From Tardiphaga sp. P9-11 (lineage in GTDB: Bacteria; Pseudomonadota; Alphaproteobacteria; Rhizobiales; Xanthobacteraceae), in assembly GCF_008329525.1 (NCBI RefSeq), contig NZ_NPKQ01000005.1, positions 186,001-250,000 of the forward strand: a stretch of 64,000 bases of DNA, read 5' to 3'. Shown here piece by piece: positions 51,842-60,746 of the stretch. The notes beneath the pieces were generated by a model. The model did no database searches. It had not been told where the DNA came from and saw only the letters and a list, made by a program, of their open reading frames with translations. Position 1 is the stretch's first letter; each line of letters opens with the position of its first letter. A program made the position numbers and the translations under genes.

Positions 51842-52945
51842 ATGGAAACGCGCGCGCCCTTTGTAATCGTCGGAGCGTTTGTCCTTGCGGTGATCGTTGG
51901 CGTGTTCGGCTTCGTCTACTGGCTGAACAATGCGGGTGCCGTTGGCCGTCGCGCGACTTACCAGATCGCATTCGAGGGGTCTGTTCCAGGATTACTCACC
52001 GGGGCAGCGGTTCTTTTCAATGGAATCCGTGTCGGCGAGGTGACGTCCCTTCGTCTGGACTCCTCGCATCCCAAGGCGGTCGCTGCGACCGTTGCGGTCG
52101 CCATCGAGACACCCGTCCGGAAAGACACCAAGGTCGGGCTGGATTTCCAGGGGCTCACCGGAGTGCCGGTGGTCGCGCTCGAAGGCGGCAGCGGCACTGC
52201 GCTCGTGACTCCGGGTGATATCCTGCAGGCCGAACCGGGGGCAGGACAGAGCATGACGCAGGCCGCGCGCGACGCGCTTCGTCGGATGGATGCAGTCCTC
52301 TCGCAGAACGCAGATCCACTGCGAGACACCGTTGCAAACCTGAAGATATTTGCAGAAGGGCTTGCGCGCAATACGCCGCGCGTGGACAGCATCCTGGCTG
52401 GACTGGACCGGACCATGGGCGGCAGCCAGGCGCCGCAGGCCAAAGTGACCTATGACCTTGACGCCCCGTTATTTGAGCCCGGACAACCCAGGCTCAAGAC
52501 ACAGATCATTATCGGCGAACCCAGCGCGATTACGAGGTTGCAGACGCAGCGTTTTCTATTTCCGCCGGGAGAGGAGCGGCCCGGCTTTGCGGTCGCGCAA
52601 TGGAGCGACAGCCTGCCGGCCCTGCTTCAGGCAAAGTTGCTGCAGAGCTTCGAGAATTACGACGTCGACCATCCGCCGCTGCGGCCCGACAATGCCGGGC
52701 AGTCCGGCGTCCGGGTGCTGCTGGATCTGCGAAGGTTCGAGATCGATCCCTCGGCCGATGCCAAGGCTGTGATTGTCATGTCAGCGAAAATCCTCGATGA
52801 GTCCAACAAGGTGATCGCCGCGCGGATATTCAGTGCGTCGCAACCGGTCAGCATTATGGATCCAGGCACCGCCGCTGCAGCCTCCAATACGGCGTTCCAG
52901 GCGCTCGCGCGTGAACTGGTGCAGTGGACCGCACAGCAATTATAG
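51842..52945 (+). CDS. MlaD-type MCE protein fused to an ABC auxiliary (PqiC-like) domain
   Basis: 367 residues. A membrane anchor at about 8-30 (FVIVGAFVLAVIVGVFGFVY) is followed by the MCE domain at about 38-115 (YQIAFEGSVPGLLTGAAVLF, GIRVGEVTSLRLD, GLDFQGLTGVPVVALEGG). A helical linker comes next. The C-terminal half, from about 200 (VTYDLDAPLFEPGQPRLKTQ, FAVAQWSDSLPALLQAKLLQ, SFENYD), matches the ABC_trans_aux fold of PqiC-like lipoproteins. Fusion of these in one polypeptide tethers the periplasmic tunnel to its usual outer-membrane partner. No MlaC or MlaA gene is adjacent. Confidence 0.88.
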   Translation: METRAPFVIVGAFVLAVIVGVFGFVYWLNNAGAVGRRATYQIAFEGSVPGLLTGAAVLFNGIRVGEVTSLRLDSSHPKAVAATVAVAIETPVRKDTKVGLDFQGLTGVPVVALEGGSGTALVTPGDILQAEPGAGQSMTQAARDALRRMDAVLSQNADPLRDTVANLKIFAEGLARNTPRVDSILAGLDRTMGGSQAPQAKVTYDLDAPLFEPGQPRLKTQIIIGEPSAITRLQTQRFLFPPGEERPGFAVAQWSDSLPALLQAKLLQSFENYDVDHPPLRPDNAGQSGVRVLLDLRRFEIDPSADAKAVIVMSAKILDESNKVIAARIFSASQPVSIMDPGTAAAASNTAFQALARELVQWTAQQL

Positions 52946-52971
52946 AGGAGCACTAAAGCGGCGCTGCAGCG

Positions 52972-53577
52972 CTAGAGTCCCGCGGTCAGCGCCAGCCGCA
53001 TCAGCTCAGACATGCTCCGTGCACCTGTCTTCGCCATCAGGTTTGCCCGATAGACTTCGACCGTACGCGGGCTGATCCCAAGATCGTGCGCGATCACTTT
53101 GTTGATCTTGCCGGACACCAACCCCTGCAGCACGTCACGCTCGCGCGGCGACAATTCCGCAAGACGTTCATTCGCCTCAGCGCGACCTGCGTCCACCGCG
53201 TCAATCGACCTTGTTGCCAATGCCGACCGGATGGCGGAAAGCAGGACGTCGTCATCGAACGGCTTCTCGATGAAATCAGCTGCGCCCGCTTTCATGGCTT
53301 CGACGGCGAGTGCAACGTCACCATGACCAGTTATGGCGATAACGGGACAAGTGAGGCCGTCCGTCCTGAGCTTGCGCACCAGTTCGAGGCCACTCATGCC
53401 GGGCATGCGGATGTCGGAAATGACGCAATCCGGCGTCGCCTGTCGAATATGGTCCAGAAAGGCTTGTGCAGTTTCATGCGTTCGCACCTTGAATCCATTA
53501 ACGTCCAGCAGGAACGCCAGCGAATCGCGCATGGCCGGATCGTCATCGACAATATCGATCTTAGGTCTATTGTTCAT
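52972..53577 (-). CDS. fixJ: FixJ response regulator
   Basis: 201 residues. The receiver domain (5-118) has the acidic pair Asp11/Asp12, phospho-acceptor Asp55 ([13 protein letters not shown]), Thr in AITGHGD and Lys in EKPFDDD. The LuxR/NarL-type HTH is at about 138-198 ([37 protein letters not shown]). Phosphorylated FixJ activates fixK (and in some species nifA) promoters under low oxygen. It overlaps the 3' end of fixL by 11 bp. Confidence 0.95.
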   Translation of the reverse strand: MNNRPKIDIVDDDPAMRDSLAFLLDVNGFKVRTHETAQAFLDHIRQATPDCVISDIRMPGMSGLELVRKLRTDGLTCPVIAITGHGDVALAVEAMKAGAADFIEKPFDDDVLLSAIRSALATRSIDAVDAGRAEANERLAELSPRERDVLQGLVSGKINKVIAHDLGISPRTVEVYRANLMAKTGARSMSELMRLALTAGL

Positions 53578-55039
53578 GTCGTGAGACCTGTTCCGCGAAT
53601 GGTAAGGTAAACTGGAAGCGCGTACCGCCGTCAGTCATAGACTCGGCCCAGATGCGCCCGCCATGAGCCTCGATGATCGTTCGACAGATCGATAGGCCGA
53701 CACCCATGCCGTCAGCTTTCGTGCCGACAAAAGGCTGAAAAAGACGATCTCGAACATCTTCTGCAATCCCGTGTCCGGTGTCCGATACCGCGAACAATGC
53801 GGTATCGTCGTTACGACGAACGGTGATGTTGAGCTCGCGTCGTTCCTGCGTCGACATTGATTCGATGGCATTGCGAATGAGATTCAGGGCAACTTGCTGG
53901 ATTTGTATCTTATCGACGACGACGGAGGGCATGTCCGGTTCACTGCGCAAGATGACGTGGATGCCCAGATCCCGCGCACCGAACAATGCAAGTGCCGCAG
54001 CCTCCTCGAGCAATGTGCCGGGATTCTCCAACGTGGCCTGGGTCTCGCCTTTGGCGACAAACTCCCGCAAACGCGCAATGATATCACCGGCGCGCAGCGC
54101 TTGCTGGGCGGCACGGTTCAGCGCTTCCCCAATTCGCGTACGATCCGGCTCCGGTTGCTTCAGCAGAGTTGCGGCGCCTCGCATGTAACTCGTAATGGCA
54201 GACAACGGTTGATTAAGTTCGTGGGCGAGTGAGGATGCCATCTCGCCCATCGCGGTCAATCGCGAAACGTGAACGAGCTCGGACTGGAGCTCCTGCACGC
54301 GTCGCTCCTGCGTCCGCCGTTCGGTGAGGTCGCGGACGAAGCCGGTGAAGAAACGATCATCGCCGACCGTTGCTTCGCCAACGGCGAGCTCCATTGGAAA
54401 CGTGGATCCATCCTTGCGCTCGCCGACGACGATTCGCCCGATCCCTATGATGCGGCGCTCGCCAGTCCGTTTGTAACGAGCAAGATAGCTGTCGTGCTCC
54501 GCGCGATACGGCGACGGCATGAGTGTGGACACGTTTTTCCCTACTGCCTCCTTGACGCTCCAGCCGAACAGCCTCACGGCCGCGGCGCTGAACGAGCGCA
54601 TGATGCCCTGTTCATCAATGACGATCATGGCCTCGGGCACGGTATCGAGGATGGACTGGAGGTGAGCCTGCCGTTCGCGCGCGTGATCGGACTCCTGCAG
54701 CAGCCTGTCGCCCATGAGACCTAAGACCGGGCCGATGACTGAGAAGAAGGAAAGATCAATAAGGTTGGTAGGGTGCAACAGCGGCCCGATGCCGATGGTG
54801 GTCGCGCTGCCAATGATGCAAAGCGCAGTGGCAAAGATCGCAGGGCCGCGTCCGCCCACAAAAGCTGCGATGACCACGACGGGTACATAGATGAGCGTGA
54901 AAGTGCGATCCTCGAAATAATTGTCGAGTAGAATTCGTAGCAGAATAGCCGTCGCAGCCGCGAAAGCGGCCGTGCCGTAGGTGATCAGAATGCGCGCACG
55001 TGTGACCAAACGGTGATATCCTTCGTGGCGCATGCTCAA
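53567..55039 (-). CDS. fixL: FixL oxygen-sensing histidine kinase
   Basis: 490 residues. N-terminal membrane helices occupy about 15-110, as in membrane-bound FixL. The heme PAS domain spans about 125-240. His182 ([12 protein letters not shown]) aligns with the proximal His200 of Bradyrhizobium FixL, with the equivalents of Arg206 (Arg188) and the oxygen-switch Arg220 (Arg202, IIGIGR) at exactly matching spacing. The kinase core has phospho-acceptor His273 ([14 protein letters not shown]), an N box (LIRNAIESM), [10 protein letters not shown] and [12 protein letters not shown]. Oxygen bound to heme shuts the kinase off. A second ATG two codons in is possible. Confidence 0.95.
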   Translation of the reverse strand: MSMRHEGYHRLVTRARILITYGTAAFAAATAILLRILLDNYFEDRTFTLIYVPVVVIAAFVGGRGPAIFATALCIIGSATTIGIGPLLHPTNLIDLSFFSVIGPVLGLMGDRLLQESDHARERQAHLQSILDTVPEAMIVIDEQGIMRSFSAAAVRLFGWSVKEAVGKNVSTLMPSPYRAEHDSYLARYKRTGERRIIGIGRIVVGERKDGSTFPMELAVGEATVGDDRFFTGFVRDLTERRTQERRVQELQSELVHVSRLTAMGEMASSLAHELNQPLSAITSYMRGAATLLKQPEPDRTRIGEALNRAAQQALRAGDIIARLREFVAKGETQATLENPGTLLEEAAALALFGARDLGIHVILRSEPDMPSVVVDKIQIQQVALNLIRNAIESMSTQERRELNITVRRNDDTALFAVSDTGHGIAEDVRDRLFQPFVGTKADGMGVGLSICRTIIEAHGGRIWAESMTDGGTRFQFTLPFAEQVSRHEQ

Positions 55040-55175
55040 CTGCGTCCGGCGCCGCCGTCAATGGGTATGTGGCAACATCGGATCTCGCAGCGGTGCCAAG
55101 GTCGAACTTTGCGCCCTTTCAGGGGAGCCGTCGTTGTGCAATGGTGGGTGCCATTCGCCGCAGGGAGATTGCGCC

Positions 55176-55343
55176 GTGGACAAGACCGTGGCCGACCTGA
55201 ACATAGCTCACTTCAAGAGATTGCTGGAAGGCGAGAGCGACGCGGGCAAGAGAGAGATGCTGTTGCGTCTCCTCGCCGAGGAGGAGGCGAAACTGACGCT
55301 CCTGAAAGATATGCCGACGTTGGGCAAGCTCCCTGGAGACTAG
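55176..55343 (+). CDS. Small acidic conserved protein, unknown
   Basis: 55 residues from the GTG at 55176, which has GGGAG 9 nt upstream; the longer open frame before it is Cys/Arg-rich and not protein-like. The sequence VDKTVADLNIAHFKRLLEGE, then KREMLLRLLAEEEAKL, is one amphipathic helical hairpin. Similar short proteins are common in Bradyrhizobium-type genomes (recollection). It is divergent from fixL with 136 bp between. No function can be assigned. Confidence 0.65.
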   Translation: MDKTVADLNIAHFKRLLEGESDAGKREMLLRLLAEEEAKLTLLKDMPTLGKLPGD

Positions 55344-55540
55344 TCGGGCTTTCGCCAGAAACGCCAATGGGTCGGGTCGACCCTGATGACGGCTTTCGTC
55401 TCGGCATGAATCCAGCCGCCAGATATTCTTTGGCACGGAAAGACGAGTGCATGCGGCATCGCGCCTTCAATGACCGCGAGCTCAAGATCGCAGTCTCCGG
55501 GAGCGGAATCGACGTTCTGCCATTGCTGTTCGATCGGCAT
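55340..55540 (-). CDS. Small hypothetical protein
   Basis: 66 residues from the ATG at 55540 (GGGAGC upstream); a longer frame to 55606 adds a Ser/Cys-rich leader without a ribosome site. The segment QQWQNVDSAPGDCDLELAVI followed by EGAMPHALVFPCQRISGGWI and HWRFW resembles small conserved proteins of rhizobia, mostly beta with Trp and Cys residues. It ends tail-to-tail with the 55-residue gene (4-bp overlap) and lies 58 bp behind the phasin gene, so it may share the phasin transcript. Confidence 0.65.
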   Translation of the reverse strand: MPIEQQWQNVDSAPGDCDLELAVIEGAMPHALVFPCQRISGGWIHAETKAVIRVDPTHWRFWRKPD

Positions 55541-55598
55541 CTGCGAGCTCCCGGTGGCGCCGCTTGAGTCGCTTGCGAAGCAAGATGACATCTGAAGA

Positions 55599-55982
55599 CT
55601 AGACACCTTCGGTTGAGGCCGGCGGAGTAGGGACGTCGGTTTCCTTGGTATCGGCTGGTGTGAAGAACTTCATTTCAATCTGTCCCAACGCCCGTGCGCT
55701 CTCCAGAACATAGGTGGCGTCGTCCGCCGCCTTCTTCATCGCGCCTTCGATCCATTGCTCGCAGAGCTTGATCTTCTCGCCGACGGCGGGCGTTCCGCCA
55801 ACCTTGAAGAGCATCTGCCAGGCGTCGTTGGAATCCTGCTGTATCCGTTGCAGCCAGTGCTGGTTGATCTCGCCCAGCTTTTTGCCGAGCGCAGACTGAA
55901 CTGCCGTGGCCTGAATTGCGCCTTGTCTCAGCGCGGCTGCGATCGCAGGTGCACTCTGCGTAGCGCCATTCTGTTCAAGCAT
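55599..55982 (-). CDS. Phasin-family protein
   Basis: 127 residues from the ATG at 55982, which has GGAGG 5 nt upstream (an ATG at 55994 lacks one). The protein is almost entirely helical: LRQGAIQATAVQSALGKKLG, then HWLQRIQQDSNDAWQMLFKV and AMKKAADDATYVLESARALG. This is the phasin pattern of amphipathic helices that coat polyhydroxybutyrate granules. A perfect FixK box is centred 82 bp upstream of the ATG, so expression under oxygen limitation, when PHB stores reducing power, is expected. Confidence 0.8.
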   Translation of the reverse strand: MLEQNGATQSAPAIAAALRQGAIQATAVQSALGKKLGEINQHWLQRIQQDSNDAWQMLFKVGGTPAVGEKIKLCEQWIEGAMKKAADDATYVLESARALGQIEMKFFTPADTKETDVPTPPASTEGV

Positions 55983-56056
55983 TGATGCCTCCATGATTGA
56001 TCCAAAGGCGGATCGTCGATCAATGGGTCATCCTGCGGCAAGGGGCGGTGAATACT

Positions 56057-56070
56057 TTGACGTGCGTCAA
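56057..56070 (-). promoter_or_regulatory. FixK box 6 (phasin gene)
   Basis: TTGA-CGTGCG-TCAA is a perfect, symmetric match. Class II spacing gives a leftward start near 56022 and a 40-nt leader before the phasin ATG at 55982. Confidence 0.8.
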
Positions 56071-56298
56071 AATAAACGGCAGTCATTGGAAAATTTGGCG
56101 AGTTCGTATCCGGGAGCGGTAGCAGCATGCTCAACTTGCCCCTGCATACAAGCGATGCCAATGGTGCGGAGGTATCCACACCGACCAGATCGTCTTTGTG
56201 TTAGCTCAAATGGGCCGCCGCGTTTCTTGGCTTCGTGAGAGTTATCGGCCTGTTCGGGTTGGTTAGAACCAAGCGGGGTTAGGAAGAAAAGTACGCTC

Positions 56299-57981
56299 TT
56301 AGCGGAGCGACGCCGTGCGCAGTACGAACGCTGTCGTCGCGAGTGATGCTGTAGCGGAACCGGTAAACCGGTCGCAAACCAGACCGAGTTGCGGATCATC
56401 CGAAAAACTCATCGCCACCACCGCCTGCGGCTTGACGAAGTGCGTGCGCAGGATGGTCATGTCGCCGTCGCCCATGACCGATGCAGACATGGATGTGGTT
56501 GCACTCGGCGCCAGGATCATCGCGCGCGTCCAGACATGGTTGTCGGGGATGGCTGCGGCGGTGAGGCGTGTCGCGACTGCAACGGTGCTGCTTTGGCCTT
56601 GAGCGCCCTTCGCAACCACGGTGGTGATATTGTTCACAGCCATCGGGTTCTTCGCTACAGAGGCCGGACGCACGCTGCGCGGGATCGGCGCACTAGCCGC
56701 AACGACATAGGCTCGATCGACCGGAGAGTTCGCTGGCGGCGCATAGGCCATCGCCTTGGCGAAGCTGGACTCGCTGCCGGCCGGCTGCGGATCGACCACA
56801 TTGGCCAAGGCCTGCCGTGCGGTGATCGCGGCGACCTGCTGCGGCGTGGCCTGTTTCGGCGCCGGCATATCATCCCAGAAGCCGCGGGCATTGATAATAT
56901 CGGCCGGCGTCTGCGGCCGGTTGTCGGTCTTGGCTGCGGGCGCCGGAATCGGTGCCTTCGGGCGCGGTACCGGAACGGTCTCGGTGTCAGCTGAGGCAAG
57001 CTGGTAGGTCGCGGCTGCGGCCGGTTTGGAGCGCGGCATCGGAACGGGGTCCGAAGACTTCGCCTCAGCCAGCTTCGTTTCAGCCTGCTTCGTATCGATC
57101 GGTTTAGCAGGCATCGCGGCGGCCATCATGCCGACAGGAGACGGCTTGGCGGGCGCGATCGCGGCTGCTGCGCTCTCGTCTTCGTCGTCATTCGACTTGC
57201 CACCACGGAACAGCGAGGCGAACAGGCCCGGCTTGCTCTTGGCAAAGGCTGCGCTGTCGCCGTCGCCGCGCTTCTCGATCTCAGCCATCGCCAGCTGATA
57301 GCCGGCCAACGGACGGCCATCGGTGGGGAGATGCACGGTGCGGCCGTCGGGGAAGACGCGTGCCAGCTGGTCATGCGTCATGCGCGGCCAGTGACGGATG
57401 CTGCCAGTGTCGAGATGCACGAACGGCGAGCCGGAGGTCGGATAGAAGCCGACGCCGCCGCGCTGCAGGCGCAAACCGGCAAAGCGGATCTTTTCCAGCG
57501 CCACCCCGGGAATGAAGAAGTCCATCGCGTGGCCGAGCATATGCTGGCTGGCGCGAGCGACGCCGGACGAGCGGCGGCGGAGCATGGCGTTGGTGGTGGG
57601 AGAGCGATAGGCGGAGATAATCTGGATCGGCGCCTTGCCGTCGACGTCGCGATAGACCTCCCAGAGGATGTCGAACAGGCGACGATCCATGTTGGTCTGG
57701 TCCTGGCTGCGCCAGTCGCGGAGGAAGTAGTTGATCTTCTTCATCGCGTCGTCGTCATAGCGGCCGTTGCGCTTGAACGTGACGGTGAGGTCTTCGCCTG
57801 AATGGGTGTGGTGGAACGAGAGGGTGCGGGTTTCGTCGAGAGCGGTGGCGTTATGGACAGAGCTGGCGCCTGCGATCAGCAGGACAGAAGCGAGGCCGGC
57901 ATGAAAGCCAGCGCGCGATGTCCGCAATCTCGTTTTGCGTGCGAAACCGCTCAGCACGTATGAACCCACCCAAGTCGACAA
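56299..57981 (-). CDS. DUF882 (M15-like) peptidoglycan peptidase with long Ala/Pro-rich tail
   Basis: 560 residues. A signal sequence is at about 22-48 (FHAGLASVLLIAGASSVHNA). The DUF882/YcbK-like domain covers about 50-215: the zinc ligands lie in SQHMLGHAMDF and FVHLDTG, after SAYRSPTTNAML. The C-terminal 300 residues are low-complexity, rich in Ala, Pro, Lys and Ser (PIDTKQAETKLAEAKSSDP), as in many rhizobial cell-wall proteins that span the periplasm. It is expected to trim peptidoglycan peptides. Monocistronic, with its own upstream region at 57982-58175. Confidence 0.88.
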   Translation of the reverse strand: MSTWVGSYVLSGFARKTRLRTSRAGFHAGLASVLLIAGASSVHNATALDETRTLSFHHTHSGEDLTVTFKRNGRYDDDAMKKINYFLRDWRSQDQTNMDRRLFDILWEVYRDVDGKAPIQIISAYRSPTTNAMLRRRSSGVARASQHMLGHAMDFFIPGVALEKIRFAGLRLQRGGVGFYPTSGSPFVHLDTGSIRHWPRMTHDQLARVFPDGRTVHLPTDGRPLAGYQLAMAEIEKRGDGDSAAFAKSKPGLFASLFRGGKSNDDEDESAAAAIAPAKPSPVGMMAAAMPAKPIDTKQAETKLAEAKSSDPVPMPRSKPAAAATYQLASADTETVPVPRPKAPIPAPAAKTDNRPQTPADIINARGFWDDMPAPKQATPQQVAAITARQALANVVDPQPAGSESSFAKAMAYAPPANSPVDRAYVVAASAPIPRSVRPASVAKNPMAVNNITTVVAKGAQGQSSTVAVATRLTAAAIPDNHVWTRAMILAPSATTSMSASVMGDGDMTILRTHFVKPQAVVAMSFSDDPQLGLVCDRFTGSATASLATTAFVLRTASLR

Positions 57982-58175
57982 CTCTCTCGCTACCCCATGC
58001 GGCGACAGAGAGTGAACGTACTCTTAAAACGGGAGGGTTAACCGAGATTTACAACCCATCCCCCAAGCGGGCTTTTCAGCCAGCCATTAAACTTAACCCA
58101 TTGAGTATGGCGAAAAATAGCCCACTGCCGTGTTCCAGATGGACGATGGTTAACCTGGACGAAGGGCGGAACATG

Positions 58176-58206
58176 AAAAAGGGCTCCACCGGAAGGTGAA
58201 GCCCTT
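58176..58206 (-). terminator. Intrinsic terminator of the L,D-transpeptidase gene
   Basis: AAGGGCTCCACC (58179-58190) pairs with GGTGAAGCCCTT (58195-58206) around a GGAA tetraloop with one mismatch. On the minus strand the stem is followed by a run of T. It lies 37 bp past the stop codon at 58243. Confidence 0.8.
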
Positions 58207-58242
58207 GATAAGTCTTTCGAATTTTGAGGACTGGCGTCGCGC

Positions 58243-60432
58243 TTAGCGGGTCACCGTCCGGCGTGGTTTCTGACCGGGCGCAACTGGCTGTGGTGCCGGG
58301 GTACCGCCGCCAAACAGGCGCTCGAAGAAGGACAGGCCGCCGTTGCTGGCCATGCGCGAGCCGTTGTCGTTGAAGGCCACGCCCTGCGGGATATCCGCGC
58401 GCGGGCGCGAATAGCTCGGCTGGGCCCGCGCAACGACCTGTTCGAGATCCTTGTTCTTGCCGCTGCGCAGCAGCTGCATCATCTGCGCATCGCGTCCGTA
58501 GATGTCGTTGCGCAGCTGCAGCTTGCCCGCGTCATCGACGAAGGCGGTCTGGTAGGTGATGTTCACCGGGATCGGCGTCGGGAATTTCAGGTCGATTTCA
58601 CTGCGGCCATACATGCCGCGGACCTTCTCCGGCGTGTAGTGGTCGTTCGGCATCGTGATGTTAAGCAGCGTCGCGGCGTACTGATCCGGATTCTGCACGC
58701 GCATACAGCCATGGCTGAAAGCACGCGCGTCACGCGAGAACAGGTTCTTGTCCGGCGTGTCGTGCTGATAGACGAGGAACTTGTTCGGGAAGTTGAAGCG
58801 GATGCGACCGAGCGCATTGGCTTCACCGGGCGGCTGCGCAATGTGAATGCTACCGTCGGCGTTGCGCGTCAGCTTGAGGCCCATGCGGTCAAGCACCGTC
58901 GGGTCCTGCTGCAGGGCGGGCAGGTATTCATTGTAGATGATCGATGGCGGCACGTTCCAGGTCGGATTGACCGTGATGTACTTCATCGTCTCGGTCATCA
59001 GCGGCGTAGCGTGATTGCCCGGCTTGCCGACGACGACGCGTGTGGTCCAGACCTGCGCGCCGTTCTGCATCACTTTCAGCGTATAGTCCGGGATGTTCAG
59101 GATCACATAGGCATTGCCGACTGCGGACGCGCCGAGCTGGCGTGGCAGCCAGCGCCAACGCTCCATGTTGACCAGCACCGTATCGATGTGACGATCGCGC
59201 TTCGGCGAATTCATCGCGCGCACGGTGGCCTCGTCCAGCACGCCAGTGGCCTTCAGATCGTTGCTGGCCTGATACTTGCGAACAGCGTCGGCGACAGCAG
59301 CGTCGTATTTGGTCTCGGCGGGGTTCTCGACATTGAGGCGCGCGCGCAGCGCGGGCACGCGCGGGTCGTCCATCACGCTCGGGCTCGGATTTTTCTTCGT
59401 GGCCTTGGCGAAACGCAGAGCCGGGCCCTCGCCGATCGGCTGTACCGGCATTGCGGTTTCGCCGCGCAGTTCAGCGAGCTTCTTCTTCAGCTCCTGATAG
59501 CCCTTGTGCGGCGGGTTATAGGCGTCGAGGGCTGCCGAAGCGTTTTTCGCCGTCGAGATATTGGCGAGCACTTCCGCCGGATCGGTCGGATGCTCCGGAT
59601 ACATGATGTCGCCAGTCACCTGCGACCAATGCATGCGTCCGCTCTGTGCCTGGCGGGCATAGTCGAGCATGCTGGCGGTGAGCTTCAGCTCCGCTTCGGC
59701 GAGTGCATCGGGCGTATTCGCCGCGGTGAAATCCGGCACCGGATAGTCGGCAGAGTCGAGGCCGTCAGAAGCGGCGTCCTTGAGGCGCGCAATGACGCCT
59801 TTGGCGGCAGGGGTGGTTGCGCCACCCTGGGTCCAGATAGGTGCGAAGTCACGGGCGGTGTAGAACTTCTCGACCGCGGCGCGCTCACCCTTGCGGTCGA
59901 AATAACGGGGGGCCTTGGCGCCGAACATATCGCGCAATTTCTCGGCGACGGGCTGATCGCTGGACGCAACGGTGGTCGCGGGCTTGGCGATGTCCTTGGC
60001 GACATCCTTCGGCGGCTCGGCTGCGGGCGCGGGAGGTGCGACGGCAGTCGCGGCCGGCGGTGTCGTAGCGGCGGGCGCGGTTACAGCCTCGCTCGGCTTC
60101 ACATCCGCAGGCGCTTGCGCGGCCTCGGTTGCCTTTGGCGTATCGGTCGAGGTCGAGCCGATGGTCTTCTCGGACGTCTTGGTTGCATCGGGCACGGACG
60201 CGGTGGTCTCGGCCTTCGGCGCCTCGGCCTTGAAGTCGGCAGCGGTCGGCGGGGCAACATTGGCGGGTTCGGGGCGCGGCACCGCCGCATCGATGGCGAG
60301 TTCGGAGACACTGTCGCGGGGCGCTGCGCTCTGGGCAGCAGCTGCGGCGCCAGCGGAAACCGTCAGGAATGTCGCGGCCACGGCCATCAGCACGCGGTCG
60401 AATCCCGAGCGGCCCTTGGAATAGTCTCGCAT
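58243..60432 (-). CDS. L,D-transpeptidase (YcbB/LdtD type)
   Basis: 729 residues. A signal peptide is at about 14-34 (VLMAVAATFLTVSAGAAAAA). An Ala/Pro/Thr-rich linker covers about 35-155. A scaffold domain follows, with a peptidoglycan-binding repeat at about 360-410 (ALRARLNVENPAETKYDAAV, VRKYQASNDLKATGVLDEAT). The YkuD catalytic domain is at about 430-620, with His and nucleophile Cys576 in AFSHGCMRVQNP. A Pro-rich tail carries an RLFGGG motif. It makes 3-3 cross-links in peptidoglycan in the periplasm. A dyad CTGTTCC/GGAACAG at 60454-60472 lies just upstream of the ATG. Confidence 0.92.
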   Translation of the reverse strand: MRDYSKGRSGFDRVLMAVAATFLTVSAGAAAAAQSAAPRDSVSELAIDAAVPRPEPANVAPPTAADFKAEAPKAETTASVPDATKTSEKTIGSTSTDTPKATEAAQAPADVKPSEAVTAPAATTPPAATAVAPPAPAAEPPKDVAKDIAKPATTVASSDQPVAEKLRDMFGAKAPRYFDRKGERAAVEKFYTARDFAPIWTQGGATTPAAKGVIARLKDAASDGLDSADYPVPDFTAANTPDALAEAELKLTASMLDYARQAQSGRMHWSQVTGDIMYPEHPTDPAEVLANISTAKNASAALDAYNPPHKGYQELKKKLAELRGETAMPVQPIGEGPALRFAKATKKNPSPSVMDDPRVPALRARLNVENPAETKYDAAVADAVRKYQASNDLKATGVLDEATVRAMNSPKRDRHIDTVLVNMERWRWLPRQLGASAVGNAYVILNIPDYTLKVMQNGAQVWTTRVVVGKPGNHATPLMTETMKYITVNPTWNVPPSIIYNEYLPALQQDPTVLDRMGLKLTRNADGSIHIAQPPGEANALGRIRFNFPNKFLVYQHDTPDKNLFSRDARAFSHGCMRVQNPDQYAATLLNITMPNDHYTPEKVRGMYGRSEIDLKFPTPIPVNITYQTAFVDDAGKLQLRNDIYGRDAQMMQLLRSGKNKDLEQVVARAQPSYSRPRADIPQGVAFNDNGSRMASNGGLSFFERLFGGGTPAPQPVAPGQKPRRTVTR

Positions 60433-60746
60433 TCTCGCACCTCGTTAGGTGAGCTGTTCCGGCATGGAACAGTTCTAGTCTGACATCATCAGCTTCGGTT
60501 GAAGCAGTCGCGCTGTTTTGCCTGCGCGCTCCGATTCAGAGCGCTTCCTGTGCAGACGATACACGCGCCCGGCACAAGCGCTAGCGCTTGTCGGACAAGT
60601 CACAACAAACTGACCTCAACCTCGCCGGTTTGCAACGCATACCGAGGTTTCACCGATGCTTTTGACTTTGTGTGTCACCAGACCGCAACGGTTCAAGTTC
60701 CATAGCGATCGCAACAACATGTTCAATCGCGTGGGAGGCGAGAAGT
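60433..60746. promoter_or_regulatory. Upstream region of the L,D-transpeptidase gene with two palindromes
   Basis: No gene is seen. Two dyads stand out: CTGTTCC-GGCAT-GGAACAG at 60454-60472, 22 bp before the start codon, and the perfect 18-bp palindrome ACAAGCGCTAGCGCTTGT at 60574-60591. The first is placed to act as an operator or leader hairpin. The second is long enough to be a regulator site. Confidence 0.5.

Noticed and set aside
58639-60483. 614-codon plus-strand open frame
   Set aside because: Antisense shadow of the L,D-transpeptidase gene, whose HGC motif and signal peptide prove the other strand.
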